A DNA stretch of 64,000 nucleotides from Streptomyces sp. B21-105 (GCF_036898465.1 NZ_JARUMJ010000001.1:868001-932000), one strand, 5' to 3'. Counted from the stretch's first letter, positions 8,364 through 17,645 are shown. Numbers and translations are program-made. The notes: generated by a model not told the origin, from the letters alone.

Positions 8364-10214
8364 TCATCTTGTCGGCTCCAGTCGGGCATCTCGTCGCACC
8401 AGGGCCGCGTACCGGCCGTCCTGCTCCAACAGCTCCTCGTGCGTGCCCCGTTCGGCCACCTGGCCCGAGTCGAGGACGACGATCTGGTCGGCGCCTCGAA
8501 TGGTGGACAGGCGGTGGGCGATGGTGAGCGTGGTGCGGTTGGCCGAGAGAGCGTCGATGGCCTCTTGAACCGCCTGCTCCGTGCGGGTGTCCAGAGCACT
8601 GGTGGCCTCGTCGAGGATCAGCACCGGCGGGTCGCGCAGGACGGTGCGGGCGATCGCCAGCCGCTGCTTCTCTCCGCCGGAGAACCGGTGACCGCGTTCG
8701 CCGACGACCGTGTCGTACCCGTCGGGCAGTGCCGCGATGTGGTCGTGGATCTGTGCCGCGCGCGCCGCCGCGTACAGCTCCTCGTCGGTGGCGTCCGGCT
8801 TGGCGAAGCGCAGGTTGTCGCCGACCGTGGCATGGAAGAGGTACGTCTCCTGCGAGACGACGCCGACCGCGCGGGCGAGCGTGTCGAAGTCGAGGTCGCG
8901 CACGTCGACGCCGTCGAGGGTGACCCGGCCTCCACTCACGTCGTACAGACGCGGCACCAGGTAGCCGAGCGTGGACTTGCCGGCGCCGGTCGGACCGACG
9001 ACGGCGAGACTGCCGCCGGCCGGGACGGTGACGTCGATGCCGTCGAGGACGGGCTCGCCCTTGTCGTCGTACCGGAAGGTGACGCCCTCGAAGCGGATCT
9101 CGCCCTTGATGTGGTCGAGGCGGACCGGCTCCTCGTGCTCGGTGATGTCTATGGGCAGGTCGAGGTACTCGAAGATGCGCTGGAAGAGCGCCAGGGAGGT
9201 CTGGATCTGCACGCCGGTCGACAGCAGGCTGACGGCGGGCCGGAACAGGCCCTGCTGGAGCGAGACGAAGGCGACGATGGTGCCCAGCGAGACGTCGGGG
9301 CCGCCGACCTGGAGCGTCATGCCCGCCGTCCAGTAGATGACGGCCGGCATGGCGGACATGACGATCCCGATCACGGCCATGCGCCAGCGGCCGGCCATGT
9401 TCGACCGCACCTCGAGGTCGACGAGCTGCTCCGACTCCGCCGCGAAGGACCGGGTGAGCGAGTCGGCGCGGCCCATGGTGCGGCCCAGCAGGATGCCGCT
9501 GACCGACAGCGACTCGGTGACCGTGGCTGCCATGGCGGCCATCTGCTTCTGACGCTGGGTGGTGATCTTCTTGCGTTCGTTGCCGACCCGGCGGCTGATC
9601 CACACGAAGACGGGCAGCAGGACCAGCGAGACGGCCGTCAGCCGCCAGTCGAGCGCGACCATCGCGATGATCGTGGCGACCACACTGGTGAAGTTGGAGA
9701 CCAGGGACGTGGCCGTGGAGGTGACGGTGGCCTGCATGCCGCCGATGTCGTTGGCGATGCGGGACTGTACCTCGCCGGTACGCGTACGCGTGAAGAAGGC
9801 GAGGGACATGCGCTGCAGACGCCCGTAGACGGCGGTGCGCAGGTCGTGCATGACGCGCTGGCCGACCGTCGTGGAGATCAGCGTCTGCAGGACGCCGAAG
9901 ACCCCGCCGAGGAGCGCGCTGAAGATCATGCCGAGGGCGAGCAGGCTCAGCAGGCCGGTGCGCCCCTCGGGGATGGCGACGTCCAGCGTCTCCTTCAGCA
10001 GGAACGGGGTGGCCACGGCGACCAGCGACGAGGCGGCGACCAGGAGGCCGACCACCGCGAGGCGGGCGCGATAGGGCTTGAAGAGTCTGAGGATGCGGCG
10101 CACCTGCCGGGGCTGGTCGGGCGCGGCGCCGGGCGAGGGGGTCCAGTCGATGTGGTCGCGGGGCATGGCTCCTACGGAGGGTGAGACGGTGAGGGCAGAC
10201 GGAGCGTAGCTCAT
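8364..10214 (-). CDS. ABC-type multidrug exporter, half-transporter (TMD-NBD)
   Basis: 616 residues as drawn. The N-terminal six-helix ABC_membrane domain spans about 45-330, and the NBD (about 375-605) has Walker A GPTGAGKST, Q-loop VVSQET, signature FSGGE, Walker B VLILDEATSALD and H-loop IAHRLST. All ATPase motifs are intact, so it probably works as a homodimeric exporter in the cytoplasmic membrane. The start is ambiguous: ATG 10214 would give an almost leaderless message behind a TATAGGT -10-like box. ATG 10166 has TAGGAG nearby but very short spacing. It is divergent from a MarR gene and likely controlled by it. Confidence 0.93.
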   Translation of the reverse strand: MSYAPSALTVSPSVGAMPRDHIDWTPSPGAAPDQPRQVRRILRLFKPYRARLAVVGLLVAASSLVAVATPFLLKETLDVAIPEGRTGLLSLLALGMIFSALLGGVFGVLQTLISTTVGQRVMHDLRTAVYGRLQRMSLAFFTRTRTGEVQSRIANDIGGMQATVTSTATSLVSNFTSVVATIIAMVALDWRLTAVSLVLLPVFVWISRRVGNERKKITTQRQKQMAAMAATVTESLSVSGILLGRTMGRADSLTRSFAAESEQLVDLEVRSNMAGRWRMAVIGIVMSAMPAVIYWTAGMTLQVGGPDVSLGTIVAFVSLQQGLFRPAVSLLSTGVQIQTSLALFQRIFEYLDLPIDITEHEEPVRLDHIKGEIRFEGVTFRYDDKGEPVLDGIDVTVPAGGSLAVVGPTGAGKSTLGYLVPRLYDVSGGRVTLDGVDVRDLDFDTLARAVGVVSQETYLFHATVGDNLRFAKPDATDEELYAAARAAQIHDHIAALPDGYDTVVGERGHRFSGGEKQRLAIARTVLRDPPVLILDEATSALDTRTEQAVQEAIDALSANRTTLTIAHRLSTIRGADQIVVLDSGQVAERGTHEELLEQDGRYAALVRRDARLEPTR

Positions 10215-10234
10215 TGTTACCTATACTCACAATG
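10212..10234. promoter_or_regulatory. Putative MarR operator overlapping the ABC promoter
   Basis: A dyad with CATTGT (10212-10217) and ACAATG (10229-10234) arms and an AT-rich 11-nt centre containing TATACT on the plus strand and TATAGGT on the minus strand. It covers the ABC start codon and both presumed -10 elements between divergent genes. That is the expected layout for autoregulation by the adjacent MarR protein. Binding is inferred. Confidence 0.55.
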
Positions 10235-10259
10235 AACGGCATCCTGATATTGTTCCCTC

Positions 10260-10754
10260 ATGACCACCCCCGATTCCGACGGCCTGCTCGCCGAGCAGCT
10301 GCTGCGGCTCACGCGTCGGGTGCACCGCATCCAGAAGCGCCATCTGCAGCAGAGCGGGCTCGGCGTCACCCCGGCCCAGGCCCGGCTGCTGCGCACGCTG
10401 GCCCACTGCCCCGCACCGCCGCGCATGGCCGACCTCGCCGCGCGGCTGGAGGTGGTGCCGCGGGCCGTCACGACACTGGTCGACGGACTGGAGGCGAGCG
10501 GCAAGGTGCGGCGGGCGCCCGATCCCACCAACCGCCGGGTCGTGCGCATCGAGCTCACCGAGGACGGCCGTGCGGCGCTGCGGGAGTTGCAGGGTGCGAA
10601 GAGGTCCGCCGCGGAGGAGATCCTGGATCCGCTGACGGACCTCGAGCGCCAGGTCCTGAGCGGGCTGCTGGACGCCCTGGTGGGCGCGGACGACACGGCG
10701 GAACCTGGACACAAGGCGCCCCACCCGGGACGGACCCCGGGTCAGACCTGCTGA
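10260..10754 (+). CDS. MarR-family transcriptional regulator
   Basis: 164 residues with the winged helix-turn-helix of the MarR family. The recognition-helix region is MADLAARLEVVPRAVTTLVD (about 55-74), followed by a wing with PDPTNRRVVRIELTEDGR (about 86-103); flanking helices form the dimer interface. The protein probably represses the divergent exporter and its own gene through the dyad at 10212-10234, with relief by a ligand. The ligand is unknown. No clear Shine-Dalgarno precedes ATG 10260. Confidence 0.92.
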   Translation: MTTPDSDGLLAEQLLRLTRRVHRIQKRHLQQSGLGVTPAQARLLRTLAHCPAPPRMADLAARLEVVPRAVTTLVDGLEASGKVRRAPDPTNRRVVRIELTEDGRAALRELQGAKRSAAEEILDPLTDLERQVLSGLLDALVGADDTAEPGHKAPHPGRTPGQTC

Positions 10755-10766
10755 ACGAGCGCGAAC

Positions 10767-10816
10767 GGGTCGCAGCCGCTCCCCCGGCAGTACCAGGGAA
10801 AAAGCGGCCGCGACCC
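10767..10816. terminator. Hairpin between convergent MarR and dctA genes
   Basis: 13-nt arms (10767-10779 and 10804-10816, one mismatch) with a 24-nt spacer, lying between the MarR stop and the symporter stop. A bidirectional terminator is plausible, but the long loop weakens the call. Confidence 0.45.
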
Positions 10817-10835
10817 AGGTCGGACCCGCCGTGCA

Positions 10836-12341
10836 TCAGCTGTTCTCGGAGGCGGCTTCCTTGCCGAGCCGCGGGGGAACGACCACGACCGGGGCGCCGC
10901 CGGCCGGCTCCGGGCTCCCGGAATCCGCCGGGCCCACCGGACCTGACGGCGCACCGGACGGACCCGCGGCGCTCTCCGACGCCGGGGCGCCGGACGGACC
11001 CGCGGCGCTCTCCGGCTGCCCCGACTCCTCTCCGGTTTCCGCGACGGCCTCGCCGTCGAGGACCTTCTTCGCCCGCTCCACGTCCAGCGCGCCCTCCCAG
11101 CGGGAGACGGCGAAGACCGCCACGCAGTTGCCGAGGAGGTTGGTGACCACGCGCATCGAGTCCATGATGCGGTCGACGCCCAGCAACAGGGCCACGGCGC
11201 CGGCGGGGATGGCTCCCAGCGAGGAGGCGGTCGCGGACAGGGCGAGGAAGGCCGACCCGGGGATGCCGGCCATACCCTTGCTGGTGAGCATCAGGACCAG
11301 AACCACGGTGATCTGCTGGCTCAGGCTGAGGTCCACGCCGACGGCCTGGGCGATGAACAGGGTACCGATGGACAGGTAGAGCGACGCGCCGTCGAGGTTG
11401 AAGGAGTACCCCGTCGGCAGCACCAGGCCCACGGCGTCCTCGCGGGCGCCCGCCCTGCGCAGTTTCTGCATCACGCGCGGCATGACGGACTCGGTGGAGG
11501 CCGTACCGAGCGCGAGCAGCAGTTCCTCGCGGATGTAGCGCAGGAACTTCCACAGGCTCAGCCCCGTGACCAGGCGCAGGGCGACCGCCAGCAGCGTGAC
11601 GAACAGGGCCGCGGCCGCGTAGCACAGGATGATCAGCTTGCCGTAGGTCTCGATCACTCCGAGGCCGTAGTTGCCGATCAGGACGGCCATCGCACCGAAC
11701 ACGGCGATCGGCGCCAGCCGCATGACGAAGCCGACGATCGCGAAGATGATCTCCTGGGCCTGCTCGACGGCCGGCAGCACCTTCGGCACCTTGGTGTGGC
11801 CGAGGTGCAGGAGCGCGGCGCCCACCAGACAGGCCAGGATGAGCACTTGGAGCAGGGAGTTCTCCGCGAAGGCGCCGACGAAGCTGGTGGGCAGCGAGTG
11901 CACGATGAACTCGGTGGTCGAGGGCAGCGAGCCGCCGCCCGTCTTGGCGTCCACCGCCGAGGTGTCGAGCGTGGCCGGGTCGACGTTCATTCCCGCACCG
12001 GGCCGGACGATGCCCGCGGCCAGCAGCCCGATCAGCAGGGCGAGCGTGCTCGCGACCTCGAACCAGATCAGGGCCTTGAGGCCGATACGGCCGAACGCCT
12101 TCAGGTCACCGGCCTTGGCGATGCCGACGACGACCACGCAGAACACCAGGGGCGAGATGATCGTCTTGATCAGCCGTGTGAAGCCGTCGCCGAGCGGCTG
12201 CAGGTCCGTGGCCACGTCGGGCCAGAGTTTCCCGACGGCGACGCCGAGCACGAGTGCGCAGGCGACCTGCGCGAAGAGTGAGGTACGCAGTATGCGTGCG
12301 ACGCGTCGCGACAGGGACGGGACGGACGGCGGCACGGGCAC
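10836..12341 (-). CDS. dctA: DctA-type dicarboxylate/amino acid:cation symporter
   Basis: 501 residues. Eight or so membrane segments lie between about residues 20 and 430, with the family hallmarks LGTASTESVMPRV (serine-rich hairpin), the TM7-region motif GYSFNLDGASLY and LTSKGMAGIPGSAF (second hairpin). Together they identify a DAACS/SLC1-fold transporter of C4-dicarboxylates or glutamate/aspartate with H+ or Na+. The C-terminal ~70 residues are an extra Pro/Ser/Gly tail with a duplicated ESAAGPSGAP unit that is not part of the fold. It is convergent with the MarR gene. No two-component partner is nearby. Confidence 0.9.
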   Translation of the reverse strand: MPVPPSVPSLSRRVARILRTSLFAQVACALVLGVAVGKLWPDVATDLQPLGDGFTRLIKTIISPLVFCVVVVGIAKAGDLKAFGRIGLKALIWFEVASTLALLIGLLAAGIVRPGAGMNVDPATLDTSAVDAKTGGGSLPSTTEFIVHSLPTSFVGAFAENSLLQVLILACLVGAALLHLGHTKVPKVLPAVEQAQEIIFAIVGFVMRLAPIAVFGAMAVLIGNYGLGVIETYGKLIILCYAAAALFVTLLAVALRLVTGLSLWKFLRYIREELLLALGTASTESVMPRVMQKLRRAGAREDAVGLVLPTGYSFNLDGASLYLSIGTLFIAQAVGVDLSLSQQITVVLVLMLTSKGMAGIPGSAFLALSATASSLGAIPAGAVALLLGVDRIMDSMRVVTNLLGNCVAVFAVSRWEGALDVERAKKVLDGEAVAETGEESGQPESAAGPSGAPASESAAGPSGAPSGPVGPADSGSPEPAGGAPVVVVPPRLGKEAASENS

Positions 12342-12617
12342 TCCTAGGGGCGACGGGGCACACAGAAGCAGGGACGGGGACTTCTGCGATACGGAAAGCA
12401 GATTCCGTAGCGATCACTTTGGAGGCCATGCCGACCGCGCACAAGACCCCCGTGTTGCCAATCTGTAAATCCCGTCACCCGCGACGCCACACACGCTCCA
12501 CCGTCCGGCGGCCCCGGCGATTCCCCGTCGACGCCCTCGGCCCCGCCGTCGGCCCCGCCGTCGGCCGGGGATCGTGGCAGCTCTCGGAGCCGTACGGCCG
12601 CTCCGCCACCGCAAGAG

Positions 12618-13391
12618 CTACCCCTGCAACGCGGCCCTGTCCCCCATGACCACCACGGGATGCCGATCCGGGTCGAGCGTGCGCAGCAGGTACTCCATCG
12701 CGGCCCTGGACAGGCTGACGCAGGCCGACGTCCCGCTTCCGTGGTCCATGTGCAGCCAGATGCCGCCACCCTTCTCCTCACCCTCGGGCCGCGTCGGATC
12801 GTCGGGCGGGGCGCCCTTGACGCGGTTGTAGTCGATGGCGATGACGTAGTCGAAGTCGTGCCAGTGCGAACGCGCCCACCAACGCGGCGCAGCGAAGGCA
12901 GGGGACCGCGTGTACGGGAGCCTGCTGCCGGGGTCGGCCAGCACCCCGCCCGCGTCGGTGAGGGTGAACACGCCGACCGGGCTGCGGTTGTCGCCGGCCC
13001 GGTGTCCGAGGGTCCACCCCTTCTTGCCGTTGTGCCCCGGCCAGCCTCGGACGCGCACCCAGTTCGGGCCACGCCGGGCGTAGAGGACGACCTTGGAGTC
13101 GGCGGAGTCCCTGCCGTCGCCGTAGACCACCACGACCTGACGCGTATGCGCGGGCATCCGCCGCCGCAGCCGGTTCCCGACGCCCGGGATCCTGGGCGCG
13201 GCGGTCGCCTTCGGCGGGTCGTCACCGCCGGCGCCGCTCCCCACGCCACTCCCTTCACGCCCGATGCCGCCTGCCATGTCGCCATCGGCCGCGGCACCAC
13301 CGGTCGTGCCGCCGCAGGCGGCCAGTGCCGCGAGCAGGAGAGCGCAGACCGCCAAGGCGGTTCCCGTTCGCCGCACTTCACCATGTCGCAT
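12618..13391 (-). CDS. L,D-transpeptidase-like lipoprotein
   Basis: 257 residues. The signal peptide ends in a lipobox (LLAALAACGG, Cys about residue 26), so the protein is lipid-anchored outside the membrane. A Gly/Asp-rich linker is followed by a YkuD/ErfK-like catalytic domain. Visible features are KVVLYAR..G near the start, SPVGVFTL, and the active-site region HMDHGSGTSACVSLS, in which the His and the Cys of the H...SxxC pattern are present. Such domains make 3-3 peptidoglycan cross-links or are divergent hydrolases. The motif deviates from the strict SHGCxR pattern, so activity is inferred. It is divergent from the ABC pair at 13630. Confidence 0.75.
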   Translation of the reverse strand: MRHGEVRRTGTALAVCALLLAALAACGGTTGGAAADGDMAGGIGREGSGVGSGAGGDDPPKATAAPRIPGVGNRLRRRMPAHTRQVVVVYGDGRDSADSKVVLYARRGPNWVRVRGWPGHNGKKGWTLGHRAGDNRSPVGVFTLTDAGGVLADPGSRLPYTRSPAFAAPRWWARSHWHDFDYVIAIDYNRVKGAPPDDPTRPEGEEKGGGIWLHMDHGSGTSACVSLSRAAMEYLLRTLDPDRHPVVVMGDRAALQG

Positions 13392-13561
13392 CGGGCCATG
13401 CTCGCATCACTTTCCGGACTTTCGGGGAAGCTTACGGACATCATGACCTCGTCGAACGGTTACCGGATCCTGCCGGCGCCACAGAAAACCGGTTGATTCT
13501 GAACACCCTGCGCCGTCAACCTTGCACGGTTTGTTGCCGCTTCCCGCGAACCCGCCCGATG

Positions 13562-13606
13562 CCCCCTTGCCCCCCTCCCCCCTCCCCGCCCTCCCCCATC
13601 CCCCCT
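13562..13606 (-). promoter_or_regulatory. Polypyrimidine tract; G-quadruplex-prone on the minus strand
   Basis: The plus strand carries six C-runs of 3-6 bases with 1-4-nt spacers, so the minus strand has the matching G-runs of a strong quadruplex motif. It lies 24-68 nt before the first ABC start codon in the divergent intergenic region. A transcriptional role is only inferred. Confidence 0.5.
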
Positions 13607-13629
13607 CTGACTCGAGCCACTGGGACGTC

Positions 13630-15504
13630 ATGCAGATCCAAGACCTTCCGTATCCCGACCCAGGTGTGCCGGATGTGCGCTCGGGCCCCCGCTTCCTGTG
13701 GTGGCTCGGCCAAAACCAGCTGGGCGGTCAGCTCAAGGCCCTGGCCTGGGGCCTGCTGCACTTCGTCGCCGTCTCCGCTCAGCCGTTCTGCGTCGGGTTC
13801 GCGATCGAGGCCGTCGTCGACCGCTCCGGAACCCGACTGGCTCTCACCGGCGGGGTGATGGCGCTGTGCGGGGCCGCCACCGCGGTCGGCGACACCTTCC
13901 TGCACCGCGCCGCCGTCACCAACTGGATCACCGCCGCCGCACGGGTCCAGCAGTTGCTCTCCCACAAGGCCTCGCACCTCGGCTCCGCGCTGACCCGGCG
14001 CGTCGCGGCGGGCGAGGTCGTGGCGGTCTCCACGGGCGACGTCGAGAAGATCGGCTGGTTCGTGGAGGCCGTGTCCCGTTTCACCGCCGCCGCGATCACG
14101 GTGCTGCTGGTCTGCGTCGGTCTGGTCGTCTACCAGCCCGCACTCGGCATCGTGGTCGCCGTGGGCCTGCCCGCTCTGGCCCTGGCGGTCCTGCCCCTGC
14201 TGCCCAGAGCGACGCAACGGGCCGACTTCCAGCGCGAGAAGGCCGGACGGGCCACCGAACTCGCCTCGGACACCGTGGCCGGCCTGCGGGTGCTGCGTGG
14301 CATCGGCGGCGAGGAGCTGTTCCTCGACCGCTATCGCAGCGCCTCCCAGGAGGTCCGGCACGCGGCTGTGCGCAGCGCCCGGATGTGGTCGCTGATCAGC
14401 GCCATCCAGGTGCTGATGCCGGGCCTGCTGTTGATCGCGGTCGTCTGCTACGGCGTCCACCTGGCCCGCGAGGGCCGCATCTCGGTCGGCGAACTCGTCA
14501 CGGTCTACAGCTCCGTGATGGTCCTCACCTACCCGCTCAGGCACTTCGAAGAGATCGCGATGGCCTACTCCTTCTCCCGCCCGTCTGCGACCCGGGCCGC
14601 GCGCGTGCTGTCCCTGGAGCGGGCCACGGACGTCGGCGGATCGCGCCCGGCCGACGCCCCTACGGGCGACCTGTACGACCCGGTCACCGGTCTGCTCGCC
14701 CCGGCCTCACAGCTGACCGCCGTGGTGTGCGGCGACCCGGACGCGGCCGGACGTCTGGCGGAACGGCTCGGCGGACACCCCCCGCAGGACGGGCCGTCGG
14801 TCCTGCTCGGCGGCGTTCCACTGGACGAACTGCCGCTCGACTCCGCGCGATCGGCCGTCCTCGTGCAGGACAAGGACCCTGTGCTGCTGTCCGGTTCGCT
14901 GCGTGACCTGCTCGACGTGCCCGCCTCCGGCGCGGTCGACGCCCGGGCCGCGCTGGCCGCCGCCCAGTGCGGCGACGTCCTCGACGCGCTCGTCCAGGGC
15001 TCGTTCGACGCCGACGAACCGATGGACGCCCGCATCACCGAACGGGGCCGGTCCCTGTCCGGCGGGCAGCGCCAACGCCTCGCGCTGGCCCGCTCGTTGT
15101 ACACGGACCCCGAGGTCCTCGTCCTGGACGAACCGACCTCCGCCGTCGACTCGCACACCGAGGCCCGGATCGCCGAAAGCATGCGCGACCTGCGGGAAGG
15201 GCGCACGACTGTCGTGTTCACCTCCTCTCCGCTGCTGCTGGACCGCGCCGACCGGGTCGTGCTCGTGCACGAGGGCGAGGCCGTCGCGATCGGCGCGCAC
15301 CGCGAACTGCTGCACTCCGAGCCCCGGTACCGGGCCGTGGTGACCAGGGAGACCGACGAGGAGGCCGCCGGGGGAACGGTGCCCGCGCCGGCGGCAGGCG
15401 AGGTTCCGAAGTCCGGGAAAGCTCCCCTGAACGACGTGTTGAAGGACCTGGAAGCCGACGAGCTCGCATGCGACGAGCTCGAAGAGATCGAGGAGACGGC
15501 ATGA
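13630..15504 (+). CDS. ABC half-exporter A, degenerate Walker A, canonical signature
   Basis: 624 residues from ATG 13630 (upstream GGGA is a weak ribosome-binding site). It has a six-helix transmembrane domain (about 30-330) and an NBD. The Walker A position reads CGDPDAAGRL, lacking the Lys and Gly of GxxGxGKS/T. The H-loop His is replaced (VFTSSPLLLD). In contrast the signature LSGGQRQRLALARSL and Walker B VLVLDEPTSAVD are perfect. This pattern belongs to the catalytically impaired half of a heterodimeric exporter. It overlaps its partner by 4 nt (ATGA), implying co-translation. An acidic C-terminal tail (EADELACDELEEIEE) follows the NBD. Cargo unknown. Confidence 0.9.
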   Translation: MQIQDLPYPDPGVPDVRSGPRFLWWLGQNQLGGQLKALAWGLLHFVAVSAQPFCVGFAIEAVVDRSGTRLALTGGVMALCGAATAVGDTFLHRAAVTNWITAAARVQQLLSHKASHLGSALTRRVAAGEVVAVSTGDVEKIGWFVEAVSRFTAAAITVLLVCVGLVVYQPALGIVVAVGLPALALAVLPLLPRATQRADFQREKAGRATELASDTVAGLRVLRGIGGEELFLDRYRSASQEVRHAAVRSARMWSLISAIQVLMPGLLLIAVVCYGVHLAREGRISVGELVTVYSSVMVLTYPLRHFEEIAMAYSFSRPSATRAARVLSLERATDVGGSRPADAPTGDLYDPVTGLLAPASQLTAVVCGDPDAAGRLAERLGGHPPQDGPSVLLGGVPLDELPLDSARSAVLVQDKDPVLLSGSLRDLLDVPASGAVDARAALAAAQCGDVLDALVQGSFDADEPMDARITERGRSLSGGQRQRLALARSLYTDPEVLVLDEPTSAVDSHTEARIAESMRDLREGRTTVVFTSSPLLLDRADRVVLVHEGEAVAIGAHRELLHSEPRYRAVVTRETDEEAAGGTVPAPAAGEVPKSGKAPLNDVLKDLEADELACDELEEIEETA

Positions 15505-17282
15505 TCGGCGTGGCGCCGCCCGCCTACGACCCGGCGGCACCGACGACGGCGAACACCCTGCCCGTCGGAGCCCCCGCGACCGTACGCGCCTACGTGGCCG
15601 AACTCCTGCGCCGACACCGGCGTGCCTTCCTGCTCCTCCTGCTCGTCAACACGGTCGCCACGGTCGCCTCCATGGTGGGCCCCTGGCTGGTCGGCGACAC
15701 GGTGGAACGGCTGTCGGAGGGGGCACCGGAACTGCACCTCGGGCTCACCGCGACGCTGTTCGTGCTCGCCCTGGCCGTCCAGGCCGCCTTCGTACGGCAG
15801 GTCCGGCTGCGCGGCGCGATGCTCGGCGAACAGATGCTGGCCGACCTGCGCGAGGACTTCCTCGTCCGGTCGGTCCGGCTGCCGCCCGGCGTGTTGGAGC
15901 GGGCCGGGACGGGCGACCTGCTGTCCCGCATCACCACGGACGTCGACCGGCTGGCCAACGCGATGCGGGAGGCTGTGCCCCAGCTCACGATCGGCGTGAT
16001 GTGGGCCCTGCTGCTGCTCGGCGGACTCGTGATCACCTCGCCGCCGCTGGCGCCCGCGGTGCTCGTCGCGGTGCCGCTGCTGGTGGTCGGATGCCGCTGG
16101 TACTACAAGCGGGCGCCGGCCGGGTACCGCTCCGAGGCCGCTGGCTACGCGGCTGTGGCCGCCGCCCTCGCCGAGACCGTGGACGCGGGCCGCACCGTCG
16201 AGGCCCACCGTCTCGGCGAGCGCCGCATCGCGCTTTCGGAGCAGCGCATCCGGCAGTGGACGGCGTGGGAGCGCTACACCCTGTGGCTGCGGTCCGTGCT
16301 CTTCCCGGTGATCAACATGGTGCACGTCACCGTGCTCGGCTCGGTCCTCATGCTCGGCGGGGCGTTCGTGCTGCAGGGCTGGATCGACGTCGGTCAGCTC
16401 ACGACCGGCGCGCTGCTGGCGCAGATGCTCGTCGACCCGGTGAACCTCATCCTGCGCTGGTACGACGAGCTTCAGGTGGCCCAGGTGTCGCTGGCGCGTC
16501 TCGTCGGCGTGCGCGACATCGAGCCTGAGGGCGGGGACACCACGGTGGCGCCGGACGGGCGCGACGTGCTCGCGGACCAGGTCCACTTCGGCTACCGGGA
16601 GGGCGTCGACGTGCTGCGCAAGGTGTCCCTCGAGGTCTCCCCCGGCACCCGGCTGGCCCTGGTGGGCCCGTCCGGCGCGGGCAAGTCCACCCTGGGCCGG
16701 CTGCTCGCCGGGATCTACGCGCCGCGCGACGGCCGGATCACCCTGGGCGGCGCCGAACTGTCGCAGATGACCGCCGAACGCGTCCGCTCGCATGTGGCGC
16801 TCGTCAACCAGGAGCACCACGTCTTCGTCGGCGCCCTGCGTGACAACCTCCGGCTCGCCCGCACCGACGCCGAGGACGCCGAACTGTGGGCGGCCCTCGA
16901 CGCCGTCGACGCGGACGGCTGGGCGCGAGCCCTGGACGACGGTCTCGACACCGAGGTCGGCTCCGGCGGGGTGCTGCTCACACCGGCACAGGCCCAGCAG
17001 ATCGCACTGGCGCGACTGGTCCTGGCCGACCCGCACACACTGGTCCTGGACGAGGCGACCTCGCTGCTCGACCCTCGCGCGGCACGCCACCTCGAGCGGT
17101 CCCTGGCCCGCGTGCTGGAGGGCCGCACCGTGGTCGCCATCGCCCACCGTCTGCACACCGCGCACGACGCCGACGTCATCGCCGTCGTCGAGAACGGCCG
17201 GATCAGCGAGCTCGGCAGCCACACGGAGCTGGTCGCGGCGGACGGGGCGTACGCGGCCCTGTGGCGTTCGTGGCACGGGTGA
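15501..17282 (+). CDS. ABC half-exporter B, canonical Walker A, degenerate signature
   Basis: 593 residues. The TMD spans about 40-325, and the NBD has intact Walker A GPSGAGKST, Q-loop VNQEHH, Walker B TLVLDEATSLLD and H-loop IAHRLHT. The signature motif is replaced by LTPAQAQQIALARL. In the heterodimer the working ATP site would be built from this Walker A/B/H set and the LSGGQ of partner A. The second site would combine A's missing Lys with this broken signature. The pair therefore has one consensus and one degenerate ATPase site, as in TM287/288 and BmrCD. The protein is a cytoplasmic-membrane exporter; substrate unknown. Confidence 0.92.
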   Translation: MIGVAPPAYDPAAPTTANTLPVGAPATVRAYVAELLRRHRRAFLLLLLVNTVATVASMVGPWLVGDTVERLSEGAPELHLGLTATLFVLALAVQAAFVRQVRLRGAMLGEQMLADLREDFLVRSVRLPPGVLERAGTGDLLSRITTDVDRLANAMREAVPQLTIGVMWALLLLGGLVITSPPLAPAVLVAVPLLVVGCRWYYKRAPAGYRSEAAGYAAVAAALAETVDAGRTVEAHRLGERRIALSEQRIRQWTAWERYTLWLRSVLFPVINMVHVTVLGSVLMLGGAFVLQGWIDVGQLTTGALLAQMLVDPVNLILRWYDELQVAQVSLARLVGVRDIEPEGGDTTVAPDGRDVLADQVHFGYREGVDVLRKVSLEVSPGTRLALVGPSGAGKSTLGRLLAGIYAPRDGRITLGGAELSQMTAERVRSHVALVNQEHHVFVGALRDNLRLARTDAEDAELWAALDAVDADGWARALDDGLDTEVGSGGVLLTPAQAQQIALARLVLADPHTLVLDEATSLLDPRAARHLERSLARVLEGRTVVAIAHRLHTAHDADVIAVVENGRISELGSHTELVAADGAYAALWRSWHG

Positions 17283-17645
17283 GGAGGCACCCACCACACC
17301 CGGGAGTCCGCCGCCGCGGTACGTGAACCGGCAGGCGCCCGTCGTACCCCGGAGACGGGTGCCACCGGCGCCGGTTCCGCCCTCACCGAGCGAGCGGGGC
17401 TCCGCGCGAGCACGCGCTGGTCGTGGCCCCGACGCCGCCGCCGGGTCGCCGAGGCGGCGGTGCCGCGGCGAGCGCTCTGGCGTTGCGGGGAACCGATCAG
17501 GGGTGGAACGCTGGATATCGGCACCCGTGCGGGCGACCGTCGGGATCCATCCGGAAAGACACGACGAGACCGGCCGGTGCCCCGTGCGGCGGCAGCTCGT
17601 CGCCGACCGCGGTGAGAACGGGCCAGTCACCCCCTGGAGGTAGCC
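17283..17645. other. 363-nt intergenic region
   Basis: No coding potential is convincing in either strand. The segment is GC-rich and contains the GGAGG ribosome-binding site of the DUF5709 gene at its end. Two GGAAC elements near 17490-17510 are noted, without a matching -10 element at ECF spacing. Confidence 0.5.

Noticed and set aside
7152..8568. Continuation of the FMO frame past the frameshift
   Set aside because: After the break the sequence is Arg/Gly-rich and antisense to MltG; the true C-terminus is recognisable in the other frame.
17490..17530. ECF sigma-type promoter (GGAAC) before the DUF5709 gene
   Set aside because: GGAAC occurs twice but no CGTT/GTCT element follows at the required 16-17 nt.
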